A DNA stretch of 39,471 nt from Defluviicoccus sp. (GTDB taxonomy: Bacteria > Pseudomonadota > Alphaproteobacteria > MPNO01). The position numbers were made by a program, and so were the translations under genes. The notes under the pieces are model-generated. The model was given only the letters and a program-made list of their open reading frames with translations, was not told where the DNA came from and did no database searches. The stretch is from contig JAPPGP010000212.1 of NCBI GenBank assembly GCA_028821395.1, positions 1 to 39,471 on the forward strand, in the 5' to 3' direction. Shown one piece after another: positions 1 through 11,183 of the stretch (the stretch's first letter is position 1; every line of letters begins with the position of its first letter).

Positions 1-426
1 GGCGCCGCCCATGCGGCGCTCGCCCGCGAAGCCGCACCTTCCGGCCGGCCGGTCGTGCTGCTGTCCGGCGGCGAGACCGAGGTGACGCTGCCGCGCCCGG
101 GCTTCGGCCAAGGCGGGCGCAACACCGAGTACCTGCTGGCGCTCGCCGCCGGGCTCGACGGCGCGCCGGGGATCTGGGCGATCGCCTGCGACACCGACGG
201 CATCGACGGCACCGAGGACGCCGCCGGCGCGATCCTCGCCCCGGACAGCCTCGCCCGCGCGGCCGATTCCGGGCTCGACGCCCGGGCCGCGCTCGCCGCG
301 CATGACAGCTACGGGTTCTTCGCCGCGCTCGGCGATCTCGTCGTCACCGGACCGACACGAACCAACGTCAACGATTTCCGCGCCATCCTGATCGGCGCTG
401 GCGCGGATCGGGCGCCGCCCCTATAG
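1..426 (+). CDS. Glycerate 2-kinase, MOFRL family (3' part only)
   Basis: The reading frame is open from base 1, so the 5' part lies outside the window; 141 C-terminal codons are present. The segment has the conserved C-terminal MOFRL-domain features: LLSGGETEV near the start, then GGRNTEYLLALA, an ACDTDGIDGTEDAAG loop and the terminal TRTNVNDFRAILIG. This family phosphorylates D-glycerate to 2-phosphoglycerate in the cytoplasm. A pyruvate kinase gene follows on the same strand, which fits a glycerate to 2-phosphoglycerate to PEP to pyruvate route. The last 71 bases of the gene lie in a direct repeat that recurs at 1202, so this gene and pyk were probably adjacent before an insertion. Family assignment is confident; the product could also be called hydroxypyruvate/glycerate kinase TtuD or GckA. 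Confidence 0.9.
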   Translation, partial: GAAHAALAREAAPSGRPVVLLSGGETEVTLPRPGFGQGGRNTEYLLALAAGLDGAPGIWAIACDTDGIDGTEDAAGAILAPDSLARAADSGLDARAALAAHDSYGFFAALGDLVVTGPTRTNVNDFRAILIGAGADRAPPL

Positions 427-493
427 ACGGCGCCGGAAACGGGGGACCATGCGCCGCCACAGGCGAACAAAGATCGCGACCACGCTCGGCCCG
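356..493 (+). repeat. Direct repeat copy 1 (glycerate kinase end / pyk start)
   Basis: This 138-bp segment matches 1202-1339 at a constant offset of 846 bases, with six mismatches by eye. It holds the last codons of the glycerate kinase gene, its TAG stop, the short intergenic spacer and the first 15 codons of pyruvate kinase. Homology ends abruptly at 493, inside the truncated pyk copy. Confidence 0.95.
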
Positions 494-520
494 TCGAATT
501 GTCTCCTTTCCCTCCCTTGA
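449..520 (+). pseudogene. Truncated pyruvate kinase N-terminus (remnant)
   Basis: The ATG at 449 starts a 23-codon frame beginning MRRHRRTKIATTLGP, nearly identical to the start of the complete pyk gene at 1295. It then leaves homology, reads SNCLLSLP and ends at a TGA at 518-520. It is the 5' stub of pyk left by the insertion or duplication. The intergenic spacer and start context are preserved, so it may still be translated as a short peptide, but no function is expected. Confidence 0.85.
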
Positions 521-545
521 CGGACCCCGATATGGGCCTAACATG
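517..545 (+). promoter_or_regulatory. Possible promoter of the inserted gene
   Basis: A TTGACG -35-like hexamer at 517-522 overlaps the TGA that ends the pyk stub. It is followed after 17 bases by AACATG, a weak -10 match. The -35 fits the alphaproteobacterial TTGAC preference; the -10 is poor. An imperfect CATGT...ACATG inverted repeat (542-564) lies just downstream. Confidence 0.25.
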
Positions 546-682
546 TTGGTATCTATCCACATGGGAGGTTTTCCGCGATGTCTTCAACACTTTCGGACGC
601 CCGCTGGTGCCGTAAAGGTTGGGGCGGACCAAAGCGCTGATCCCGCGTGCCCTCTCAAGTTCCAACGGGGAATGGCTGCGAC

Positions 683-1189
683 ATGATGATCGTCGCAGCC
701 ATTCTTCTTTCCGCTGGCATCGCGGCCTTCATCGCCTTGGTAGTCGTCGCCAAACAAAGGCTCGCAAGCAAGCGGAGGTACCCCTACGAACTTGCCGCCG
801 AACTTCTTGAGCCGGACTTTGAAGAGTTGACGAGGGCATTCCAAGAAGTCTCAGCGGCGAATGCCTGGAACATCATCCTCAATCCGTCCACCGACGCGGA
901 ACTCCGAACCCAGATAAAAGTTGCCCGCTATCTGAATCGTCTGGAACTGGTCTGCCTCGCCGTGAGGACGAACATTGTCGACGAGAATGTCCTCAAGACG
1001 CTTATCGGAGATGCCTTGGTGGCCCGACTCGGGAACGCCATGCCGCTGATCGCCATGATCCGCAACGATGAGAACGATCAGGGATTTTTCCAGCACTTCG
1101 AGCACATCGGCAGCCGATGGCAGCAAAACCCAGAAGTCCGCGAAACATTCATCGTCTGGGCCATCGTCCGAGAGATCTTCCGCATCTGA
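683..1189 (+). CDS. Small membrane-anchored protein, DUF4760-like
   Basis: The 168-residue product has one N-terminal hydrophobic segment (about residues 3-23), a basic stretch KQRLASKRR, then a soluble helical domain. The region around YLNRLELVCLAVRTNIVDENVLK (about residues 83-105) and the later HFEHIGSRW resemble the DUF4760 family, in which a single transmembrane helix precedes a domain of unknown function. The resemblance is from memory and is moderate. ATG 683 is preferred because GGGGAA lies 10 bases upstream; an upstream GTG at 647 would add 12 residues before the membrane helix. It is the only gene in the insert between the 138-bp repeats and has lower GC than its neighbours, so it is probably acquired accessory DNA. 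Its function is unknown. Confidence 0.7.
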   Translation: MMIVAAILLSAGIAAFIALVVVAKQRLASKRRYPYELAAELLEPDFEELTRAFQEVSAANAWNIILNPSTDAELRTQIKVARYLNRLELVCLAVRTNIVDENVLKTLIGDALVARLGNAMPLIAMIRNDENDQGFFQHFEHIGSRWQQNPEVRETFIVWAIVREIFRI

Positions 1190-1201
1190 GCAAGGACGAA
1201 G

Positions 1202-1339
1202 CACGAACCAACGTCAACGATTTCCGCGCCATCCTGATCGGCGCTGGCGCGGACCGGGCGCCGCCTCTATAGACGGCGCCGGGGACGGGGGACCATGCGC
1301 CGCCACAGGCGAACCAAGATCGTGACCACGCTCGGCCCG
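1202..1339 (+). repeat. Direct repeat copy 2 (glycerate kinase end / pyk start)
   Basis: This is the second copy of the 138-bp junction repeat (first copy 356-493). It begins with an orphan C-terminal glycerate kinase fragment ending at the TAG at 1270-1272 and runs into the complete pyk gene at ATG 1295. Homology begins abruptly 12 bases after the stop codon of the inserted gene. Confidence 0.95.
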
Positions 1340-2713
1340 GCGAGCGCGACGCCCGAGGCGGTGCGCGATCTGTTCGAGGCGGGGGCGGACGTGTTCCGCC
1401 TCAATTTCAGCCACGGCACGCATCGGGGCCATGCCGAGCGGGTGCGCTGGATCCGCGAGGTCGAACGAGCGGCGGACCACCCGATCGGCATCCTGATGGA
1501 TCTGCAGGGCCCCAAGCTCCGCCTCGGCGCGATCGCCGGCGGCGAGGCGATGCTGGAGGCCGGCGCCGTCTTCCGCCTCGACCTGTCGCCCGAGCCCGGC
1601 GACAGCGTGCGGGCGCCGCTGCCGCATCCCGAGGTGTTCGAGGCAATCGAGGTAGGCGCCGAGCTGCTGATCGACGACGGCAGGATCCGTCTCGCGGTGC
1701 GCGAGTGCGCGGCCGACCATGCGGTCACCGAAGTCCTGTTCGGCGGCCGGCTGAGCGATCACAAGGGGGTCAACATCCCCCACGCGGTGCTGCCGATCTC
1801 GGCGCTGACCGACAAGGACCGGCGCGACCTCGAATTCGCCCTCACCCTCGGCATCGACTGGATCGGGCTGAGCTTCGTGCAGCGCCCAGACGACGTGGCG
1901 GCGGCGCGCCGGATCATCGGCGGCAAGGCCGCGGTGATGGCCAAGCTGGAAAAGCCCGCCGCCATCGAATGTCTGGACGAGATCCTCGCCATGTCCGACG
2001 GGGTGATGGTCGCGCGCGGCGATCTCGGCGTGGAGCTGCCGCCCGAGGACGTCCCCAGCATCCAGAAACAGGTCGTCCGACGCTGCCGCGAGGCCGGCAA
2101 GCCGGTCGTCGTCGCCACCCAGATGCTGGAATCGATGATCGCCGCGCCGGCGCCGACCCGGGCCGAGGCGTCGGACGTCGCCACCGCCGTCTATGACGGC
2201 GCCGATGCGGTGATGCTGTCGGCCGAGACCGCAACCGGCGCCTATCCGCGCGAGGCGGTCTCGATGATGAGCCGGATCGTCGCCCGGGTTGAGCGCGACG
2301 AGACCTATCGCGCCATCGTCGACGCCGTCCACCTCGCCCCGGAGCGGACCGCGTCCGATGCGATCAGCGCCGCCGCCGCCCGGGTCGCGGAGACCGTGCG
2401 GGCGGCGGCGATCGTCACCTTCACCACCTCGGGCTCCACCGCGCTCCGCGCCGCGCGGGAACGCCCCGCCGTGCCGCTCGTGGCGCTGACAGCGCTCAGG
2501 GCGACCGCGCGCTACCTCTCGGTCGCCTGGGGGGTGCATTGCATCGTCTCGCCGGATGTCGGGGGTTTCGCGGAGATGGTCGAGATCGCCTGCGAGCGCT
2601 CCGTCGAGGCCGGGTTCGCCGAGACCGGGCAGCGCCTGGTGATCACCGCCGGAGTCCCGTTCGGCACGCCGGGCGCGACCAACATCCTGCATATCGCCTG
2701 GATCGCCCGCTGA
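1295..2713 (+). CDS. pyk: Pyruvate kinase
   Basis: The 472-residue protein has the full pyruvate kinase layout. It opens with TKIVTTLGPAS, followed by the ADVFRLNFSHG loop, the substrate-binding segment LMDLQGPKLRLG, the catalytic-lysine signature KLEKPAAIECLDEI, the DGVMVARGDLGVELP metal/ADP loop, and a C-terminal regulatory-type domain. It transfers phosphate from PEP to ADP, the last step of glycolysis, in the cytoplasm. Length is typical. The start is fixed by the conserved N-terminus and by the spacer, which is duplicated with the repeat. It is convergent with msrP, 24 bases away. The adjacent glycerate kinase suggests joint use in glycerate or hydroxypyruvate assimilation. Confidence 0.97.
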   Translation: MRRHRRTKIVTTLGPASATPEAVRDLFEAGADVFRLNFSHGTHRGHAERVRWIREVERAADHPIGILMDLQGPKLRLGAIAGGEAMLEAGAVFRLDLSPEPGDSVRAPLPHPEVFEAIEVGAELLIDDGRIRLAVRECAADHAVTEVLFGGRLSDHKGVNIPHAVLPISALTDKDRRDLEFALTLGIDWIGLSFVQRPDDVAAARRIIGGKAAVMAKLEKPAAIECLDEILAMSDGVMVARGDLGVELPPEDVPSIQKQVVRRCREAGKPVVVATQMLESMIAAPAPTRAEASDVATAVYDGADAVMLSAETATGAYPREAVSMMSRIVARVERDETYRAIVDAVHLAPERTASDAISAAAARVAETVRAAAIVTFTTSGSTALRAARERPAVPLVALTALRATARYLSVAWGVHCIVSPDVGGFAEMVEIACERSVEAGFAETGQRLVITAGVPFGTPGATNILHIAWIAR

Positions 2714-2737
2714 CCCGGCCCGGCACCCGACGCCCCG

Positions 2738-3691
2738 CTACTTGAACAGCGCCTCGCCCTTCATGTCCTTGTAGAGATGGGCGACCTGTTCGGCGTAGCC
2801 GTTGTAGAGCAGGGTCGGCACCCGCTTGCCGGTGCCGAGCTGCCGCTCGGTCGCCTGGCTCCAGCGCGGGTGGTCGACCTCGGGGTTCACATTGGCCCAG
2901 AAGCCGTATTCCTGCCCCGCGATCTCCTCCCAGAAGCTCACCGGTCGCTTGTCGGTGAAGGTGAAGCGGGTGATCGACTTGATCGATTTGAAGCCGTATT
3001 TCCAGGGTACCGCGAGGCGGAGCGGCGCGCCGTTCTGCTTGGCGATCTCCTTGCCGTAGGCGCCGGTCGCGATGAAGGCGAGCTCGTTGGTCGCCTCGGC
3101 CATCGTCAACCCCTCCACATAGGGCCAGGGATACCAGCTCTGGCGCTGCCCGGACGCGACCGAGGTGTCGTGGAACCCGTGCATCTCCACGTATTTCGCG
3201 CCGGAAGAGGGGCGCGCCAGGGCGACCAGCGCGGCCAGCGCGAATCCGCTCCACGGCACCGCGATCGACCAGGCTTCGACGCAGCGGTGGCGGTAGAGGC
3301 GCTCTTCCAGCGGCAGCTTGCGGATCAGCGCATCGGCGTCCATCGTGAAAGGCTTCTCCACCATGCCGTCGACGGTCACCGTCCACGGCCGGACCTTCAG
3401 CTTCTGCGCCGCCTTCCAGATCTGCTTGTGAGAGCCGAACTCGAAGAAATTGTTGTAGGTGGTGACGATCTTCTCGTCGGTCACCGGCCGGTCGAGCGTG
3501 TAGCGCGGGTTGCGTTTCGCCGGGTACAGCCCGGCCGCCGCGCCCGCGGCGCCGGCGAATCCGAGCCCGGTCGCCGCGAGGATCGGGCCGGCGGCGAGCG
3601 CCTTCACCAGCTCCCGCCGCTGCCGGAAGCGGTGTTCCGGCGTGGCCTGCCGCTCCGGCAGCTCCCAGCCCCGCTTGCTCCTGACGATCAT
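2738..3691 (-). CDS. msrP: Protein-methionine-sulfoxide reductase, catalytic Mo subunit
   Basis: The 317-residue protein matches MsrP (YedY), a periplasmic molybdopterin enzyme that repairs oxidised methionines in envelope proteins. A twin-arginine-type signal is present (RQRRELVK, Arg25-Arg26, then a hydrophobic Ala/Gly stretch to about residue 54). The Mo-ligating cysteine is in RHRCVEAWS (Cys137), followed by PWSGF and later PLRLAVPWKYGFKSIKSI. The usual haem membrane partner msrQ is not adjacent, so electron delivery must be encoded elsewhere. It lies 22 bases downstream of the EF-G-like gene on the same strand and may be cotranscribed. As a Mo enzyme it depends on cofactor synthesis such as the mobB-moeA-moaD-moaE genes in this window. 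Confidence 0.93.
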   Translation of the reverse strand: MIVRSKRGWELPERQATPEHRFRQRRELVKALAAGPILAATGLGFAGAAGAAAGLYPAKRNPRYTLDRPVTDEKIVTTYNNFFEFGSHKQIWKAAQKLKVRPWTVTVDGMVEKPFTMDADALIRKLPLEERLYRHRCVEAWSIAVPWSGFALAALVALARPSSGAKYVEMHGFHDTSVASGQRQSWYPWPYVEGLTMAEATNELAFIATGAYGKEIAKQNGAPLRLAVPWKYGFKSIKSITRFTFTDKRPVSFWEEIAGQEYGFWANVNPEVDHPRWSQATERQLGTGKRVPTLLYNGYAEQVAHLYKDMKGEALFK

Positions 3692-3713
3692 GGTTCCTCC
3701 CCGGCGTCGTCGC

Positions 3714-5744
3714 CTAGTTCGCCTCGTCCGCCTCCTTGCGGGCCTCGATCACCTGGTCGGCGAGCCGACCGGTCAGCTCCTGCAGCCGGTCGTAGGACGA
3801 CCGGAACGTCGCAACGCCCTGGCTCAGCGAGCGCAGCTCCACGATCAGGTCGACGATATCCGACGACGGGATATTGGCCTCCACCGTGTCCCAGCCCTTC
3901 CAGCCCTCCTTTGGGGCGAAGCCGAGAATCTGGCCGCGGCGTCCGCTGATCAGGCCGTGCACCTTGTTGGTGGAATCCGCCGGCACGTCGATCTCCACCC
4001 GCGAGATCGGCTCGAGCAGCACCGGACCGCATTTGGGCATGCCCTCGGTCATCGCCACCCGGGCGGCCAGCTTGAACGACATCTCGTTGCTGTCGACCGA
4101 GTGGAACTGCCCGTCGGTCAGCCGCACCGCGAAATCGACCACCGGAAAGCCAAGCGGCCCGCGTGCGGCGAACTCCTTGACCCCGGCTTCGACGGCCGGG
4201 ATGAACTGCTTGGGGATGGCGCCGCCGACGATCTTGTCGGTGAACTCGAACCCCTCGCCCCGCGGCCGGGGCGAGATGTCGACATGGACGTCGCCGAACA
4301 TGCCGTGACCGCCGGTCTGACGCTTGAAGCGACCGTGCTGGGAGACCGTCTTGCGGATGGTCTCCTTGTAGGGAACGCTCGGCGGGGAGGCCAGCGCCGA
4401 GACGTTGTAGCGCCCCTTGAGCTTCTCCAGCGCGACCTGGATGTGGATCTCGCCCTGACCCCACAGCACCATCTCGCGGGTGTCGGGATTCTGCTCGTAG
4501 CTGACCGAGGGGTCCTCCTCGTTCAGGCGCTGCAACGCGCCGGTGAGCTTCACCTCGTCGTTGCGATTCTCCGGCGATATGGCGCGGGCATAGACCGGCA
4601 CGATCGGCTCCGGCCAGTCGGCGCCGTCGGCCGGGTCGCCGTCGTCGCCCAGCAGGTCGCCGGTCCTGACCGAATCCATGCGCCCGAGCGCGGCGACCGT
4701 GCCGGGCCCGGCGTCGGCGATCTTGTTCTGCTGTCCGCCCATCAGCGACAACAGACTGCCGACGCGCTGCCCGTTCAGGGTCATGCCCTCGGTGACGGTC
4801 CCCGACAGCACCCGGGCGAGCGACAGCTTGCCGGCGTGTTGAGCGTGGTAGGTCTTGAACACCTGCGCGGCGGTCCCGTTGCCGACCTCCGCCCCGAGGC
4901 GCTCGATCATGGCATCGAGGCCCGGCACCTCGTGGCGCAGCGCCTTGAACAGCCGCCTGACACCGTAGTCCTGCTCCGCCGAGCCGATCAGCACCGGCAC
5001 CACATCGGCGGCGCGGATCCCGTCGGTCAGGTAGCCGTAGATCTCCTCGATGTCGGGGACCTCGTCCTCGAGCAGCTTCTCCAGCAGCTCGTCGTTGAAA
5101 TCGGCCAGCGCCTCCAGCATCGACTCCCGCGTCGTCTCGTACTCGTCGGCCACCGAGTCCGGGATGTCGATGCGCTCGGAACCGGCGCCGGCGGTGTATT
5201 TGTAGGCCCGCCCGCTGATCAGATCGACATAACCCGATACCGTCTCGCCCTCGCGGACCGGGATCTGGCGCAGCACCAGCGGCGCCTGCTCCACCGACCG
5301 CAGCGCTTCGTATACCGCCGAGACCGGCTCGGTGATGGTGTCGATCTTGTTGATGAACACCATGTGCGGGATGCCGCGGTCGGCGAGGAGCTTGAACAGC
5401 GGCGCGAGAGTCATGGCGCGTTCGGTCGAGGGCTCGTAGACCACCACCGCGAGGTCGGCGACCATCAGCGCGTTGAACGGCTCCTGGCGCATCTCGATCG
5501 AGCCCGGGCAGTCGAGGAAGGTCCACGGGTCGTCCAGATAGTCGGTCGAGCCCACCGAGACCTCGACCGACATCTGGCGGGCGCGCGCCTCGGGCGCGGA
5601 ATCGCCGACCGAGTTGCCTTCCTTGACCGAACCCTTGCGGTGGATGCCGCCCGACACCGAGAGCAGGCTCTCCATCAGCGTCGTCTTGCCGCTGAGATAG
5701 GGTCCGACTAGTGCCACGCAGCGTGGCCCGGAAGCGCTCGCCAT
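3714..5744 (-). CDS. EF-G-like translational GTPase paralogue
   Basis: The 676-residue protein has EF-G domain organisation: an N-terminal G domain, a beta-barrel domain (about 300-380), then EF-G domains III-V with SVPYKETIRKTV and a C-terminal LISGRRGQILGF segment. The G motifs are clear but divergent: G1 is GPYLSGKT (14-21), G3 is DCPGS (78-82) and G4 is NKID (132-135). Canonical EF-G has DTPGH at G3; the catalytic histidine is serine here, and the RGITI-type switch is RQMSV. This marks an EF-G-like paralogue rather than the housekeeping FusA; its cellular role is uncertain. ATG 5744 has a good GAGAGG ribosome site just upstream. It lies upstream of msrP on the same strand. Confidence 0.88.
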   Translation of the reverse strand: MASASGPRCVALVGPYLSGKTTLMESLLSVSGGIHRKGSVKEGNSVGDSAPEARARQMSVEVSVGSTDYLDDPWTFLDCPGSIEMRQEPFNALMVADLAVVVYEPSTERAMTLAPLFKLLADRGIPHMVFINKIDTITEPVSAVYEALRSVEQAPLVLRQIPVREGETVSGYVDLISGRAYKYTAGAGSERIDIPDSVADEYETTRESMLEALADFNDELLEKLLEDEVPDIEEIYGYLTDGIRAADVVPVLIGSAEQDYGVRRLFKALRHEVPGLDAMIERLGAEVGNGTAAQVFKTYHAQHAGKLSLARVLSGTVTEGMTLNGQRVGSLLSLMGGQQNKIADAGPGTVAALGRMDSVRTGDLLGDDGDPADGADWPEPIVPVYARAISPENRNDEVKLTGALQRLNEEDPSVSYEQNPDTREMVLWGQGEIHIQVALEKLKGRYNVSALASPPSVPYKETIRKTVSQHGRFKRQTGGHGMFGDVHVDISPRPRGEGFEFTDKIVGGAIPKQFIPAVEAGVKEFAARGPLGFPVVDFAVRLTDGQFHSVDSNEMSFKLAARVAMTEGMPKCGPVLLEPISRVEIDVPADSTNKVHGLISGRRGQILGFAPKEGWKGWDTVEANIPSSDIVDLIVELRSLSQGVATFRSSYDRLQELTGRLADQVIEARKEADEAN

Positions 5745-5759
5745 AATCCTCTCCCTTGA

Positions 5760-5776
5760 CCGAGATGCGTTCTCGG
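5760..5776 (-). promoter_or_regulatory. Small hairpin in the leader of the EF-G-like gene
   Basis: CCGAGA and TCTCGG form a perfect 6-bp stem with a 5-base loop, 15 bases upstream of the ATG at 5744 and next to its ribosome-binding site. It could affect translation initiation. There is no U-tract, so it is not a convincing terminator. Confidence 0.3.
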
Positions 5777-5876
5777 ACTCTAGCCGCGCCGCCGCACGGT
5801 CGCCCCGTTCATCCCCGAACGCCGTAATGTTTCAGCGCCGCCCCCCCGAATCAAGACCCCGCCGGCCGGAACCGGG

Positions 5877-7115
<1,239 letters not shown>

Positions 7116-7170
7116 CTAGGTCCCCCCGGACTCCTGTTCAACCCGCCCGCGCGGCGCCTATATTCGGACC

Positions 7171-9288
<2,118 letters not shown>

Positions 9289-9397
9289 TCGGCGGTCTGG
9301 TACCCGGAGCCGCCGGCCCCCATATCGGTTCCTGCCGGCCGCCGCCTCCCGGCCGTGCCGGCCGCCCTTCCCGACGCTACCGCGCGCTGCCCGTTCG

Positions 9398-10378
9398 ATG
9401 ACCTTCCTGTCCCTTGCCTTCGGCTTCGTTCTCCTCTTCTTCGGGGGCGAGTTGGTGGTTCGCGGGGCGGTCGCGCTCGCCCGGCGTTTCGAGGTCTCGC
9501 CCCTGGTGATCGGCCTGACCATCGTCGGCTTCGGCACCTCGCTGCCCGAGCTCCTGGTCAGCCTCAACGCCGCGCTGAGCGGCGCGCCCGGCATCGCGGT
9601 CGGCAACGTGATCGGCAGCAACCTCGCCAACATGATGCTGATCCTCGGTGTCGCCGCGCTGATCTGCCCCATCGCGGTCAATCCGAACGCCGTGCGCCGC
9701 GACGGCCTGGTCATGGCGGGGGTCACCGCGATCTTCATCGTCGTCGCCCTCGGCGGCTCGGCGGAGCGCTACGAAGGCGCGCTGATGCTCGCGGCGCTTG
9801 CGGGCTATATCGGGCTGTCGCTGTGGCACGATGCCCGGGTCAACGGCGGGTCGGCGCAACTCCACCGCGAAGAAGCGGAGTCGGTGACCGGGCTGCCCAA
9901 GCAGCTCTGGCTGATGGCTGTCTGCATCATCGGCGGCTTCGCGGCCGTCGGATACGGTGCGGACCTTTTGGTCGACGGGGCGACCGCGCTGGCCCGCGCC
10001 GCGGGCGTGCCGGACGAGGTGATCGGCTTGACCCTCGTTGCGGTCGGCACCTCGCTGCCGGAGCTTGCCACCGCGATCGTCGCCGCCTATCGCGGCCATG
10101 CCGATGTCTGCATCGGCAACGTGATCGGCAGCAACATCTTCAACCTGTTCGGAATCCTCGGCGTTACCGCGCTCGCCGTGCCGGTGCCGTTCGCCGACAA
10201 GATCGTCGATTTCGACCTCTGGGTGCTTGCCGGGGCGACGCTTCTGCTGCTGCCGCTCCTGTTCACGGGGTGGCGGCTGGCGAGGCTCGAGGCGGCGTTG
10301 CTGCTCGCGCTCTACGGCGCCTATGTCACCTGCCAGTTCTGGGGGATGAGCGGAACCTATCCCGGCGCGGGTGCTTGA
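9398..10378 (+). CDS. CaxA/YrbG-family Na+/Ca2+ antiporter
   Basis: The 326-residue inner-membrane protein is composed of about ten hydrophobic helices arranged as two inverted repeats. Each repeat carries the family alpha motif: GTSLPELLVSL then GNVIGSNLANM in the first half, and GTSLPELATAI then GNVIGSNIFN in the second. These form the cation-binding centre of calcium/sodium (or calcium/proton) exchangers. Length agrees with bacterial YrbG-type proteins. It sits about 110 bases after uvrB and 31 bases before the SDR gene on the same strand. The transported ion is inferred from family membership. Confidence 0.92.
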   Translation: MTFLSLAFGFVLLFFGGELVVRGAVALARRFEVSPLVIGLTIVGFGTSLPELLVSLNAALSGAPGIAVGNVIGSNLANMMLILGVAALICPIAVNPNAVRRDGLVMAGVTAIFIVVALGGSAERYEGALMLAALAGYIGLSLWHDARVNGGSAQLHREEAESVTGLPKQLWLMAVCIIGGFAAVGYGADLLVDGATALARAAGVPDEVIGLTLVAVGTSLPELATAIVAAYRGHADVCIGNVIGSNIFNLFGILGVTALAVPVPFADKIVDFDLWVLAGATLLLLPLLFTGWRLARLEAALLLALYGAYVTCQFWGMSGTYPGAGA

Positions 10379-10409
10379 TCCCGCGACGCGGAGGCGCGAT
10401 CTTGCAGCC

Positions 10410-11183
10410 ATGTCGGAGACGGAACCGGGCGCCGCGCTGGTCACCGGCGCGGCACGGCGGATCGGCCGGGCGATCGCCGAGGGCCTGGCGCGGCGCGGCC
10501 ACGCGGTCGCCCTCCACTACCGCGCCTCGGCCGAGGATGCGGGTCGCGCGGTGGACGCGATCGAGAGCGCCGGCGGCCGGGCGGTCGCGCTCGCCGCCGA
10601 TCTCGCGGACGAGCCGGAGACCGGGACGCTGATCGCCCGGGCGGAGGCGGCGCTCGGCCCCGTGACGGTGCTCGTCAACAACGCCTCGGTGTTCGAGCGC
10701 GACAGCGTGGCCACCGCGAGCCGGGAGAGCTGGGACCGGCACATGGAGACCAATCTGCGCGCTCCCTTCGTGCTGATGCAGTCGATGGCGGCGGCGCTGC
10801 CCGCCGACCGCACCGGCAATATCGTCAACATCCTCGACGAGAGGGTGTGGAATCTCACCCCGCATTTCGTCTCCTACACCCTAACCAAGGCCGGTCTGTG
10901 GACGCTGACCCGGACCATGGCGCTGGCTTTGGCGCCGCGCATCCGGGTCAACGGGGTCGGCCCCGGACCGACCCTGCCCAGCCCGCGGCAGAGCCCGGAG
11001 CAGTTCGAGCGCCAGGCGGGGATGATGCCGCTGGGCCGCGGGACCTCGCCGGCGGAGGTGGCCGGGGCGGTCGAATTCATCCTCCGCGCGCCGGCGATGA
11101 CCGGCCAGATGCTCGCCCTCGACGGCGGGCAGCATCTCGGATGGGCTCAGCCGCCGAGAGGAACGGAGCCGGTGTTCGAATGA
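10410..11183 (+). CDS. Pteridine-reductase-like SDR (FolM/PTR1 type)
   Basis: The 257-residue short-chain dehydrogenase begins with the cofactor motif TGAARRIG (12-19). This TGxxxRxG form, with Arg in place of the usual Gly, is typical of pteridine reductases and FolM dihydromonapterin/dihydrofolate reductases. The usual catalytic serine is replaced by aspartate (ILDER, Asp143), as in PTR1/FolM, followed by Tyr156 and Lys160 (YTLTK). The gene overlaps folB by four bases (ATGA), which places it in pterin metabolism. Probable role is NADPH-dependent reduction of dihydropterins. ATG 10410 is preferred over an upstream GTG at 10371 that would overlap the antiporter gene. Many annotations would say only SDR oxidoreductase. 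Confidence 0.8.
   Translation: MSETEPGAALVTGAARRIGRAIAEGLARRGHAVALHYRASAEDAGRAVDAIESAGGRAVALAADLADEPETGTLIARAEAALGPVTVLVNNASVFERDSVATASRESWDRHMETNLRAPFVLMQSMAAALPADRTGNIVNILDERVWNLTPHFVSYTLTKAGLWTLTRTMALALAPRIRVNGVGPGPTLPSPRQSPEQFERQAGMMPLGRGTSPAEVAGAVEFILRAPAMTGQMLALDGGQHLGWAQPPRGTEPVFE

Larger units (their letters stand above)
494..1201. mobile_element. 708-bp inserted segment between the direct repeats
   Basis: This DNA lies exactly between the two copies of the glycerate kinase/pyk junction repeat. It is visibly less GC-rich than the flanking genes and carries one gene (683-1189) plus about 190 bp of upstream sequence. No transposase, integrase or terminal inverted repeat is visible, so it is not a classical insertion sequence. 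The arrangement fits single-crossover integration of a circular molecule that carried a diverged copy of the junction, or an unequal recombination event. Calling it mobile is an inference. Confidence 0.5.

Noticed and set aside
494-1201. The insert as a classical insertion sequence
   Set aside because: There is no transposase, no terminal inverted repeats, and the 138-bp flanking repeat is far too long and too gene-specific for an ordinary target-site duplication.
1214-2692. A 492-codon open frame antisense to pyruvate kinase, and similar long antisense frames opposite uvrB, uvrC, the EF-G-like gene and dapF
   Set aside because: Their translations are low-complexity Arg/Gly/Asp/His-rich sequences with no family motif, as expected for mirror frames in very GC-rich DNA; the sense strand holds a complete recognised gene each time.
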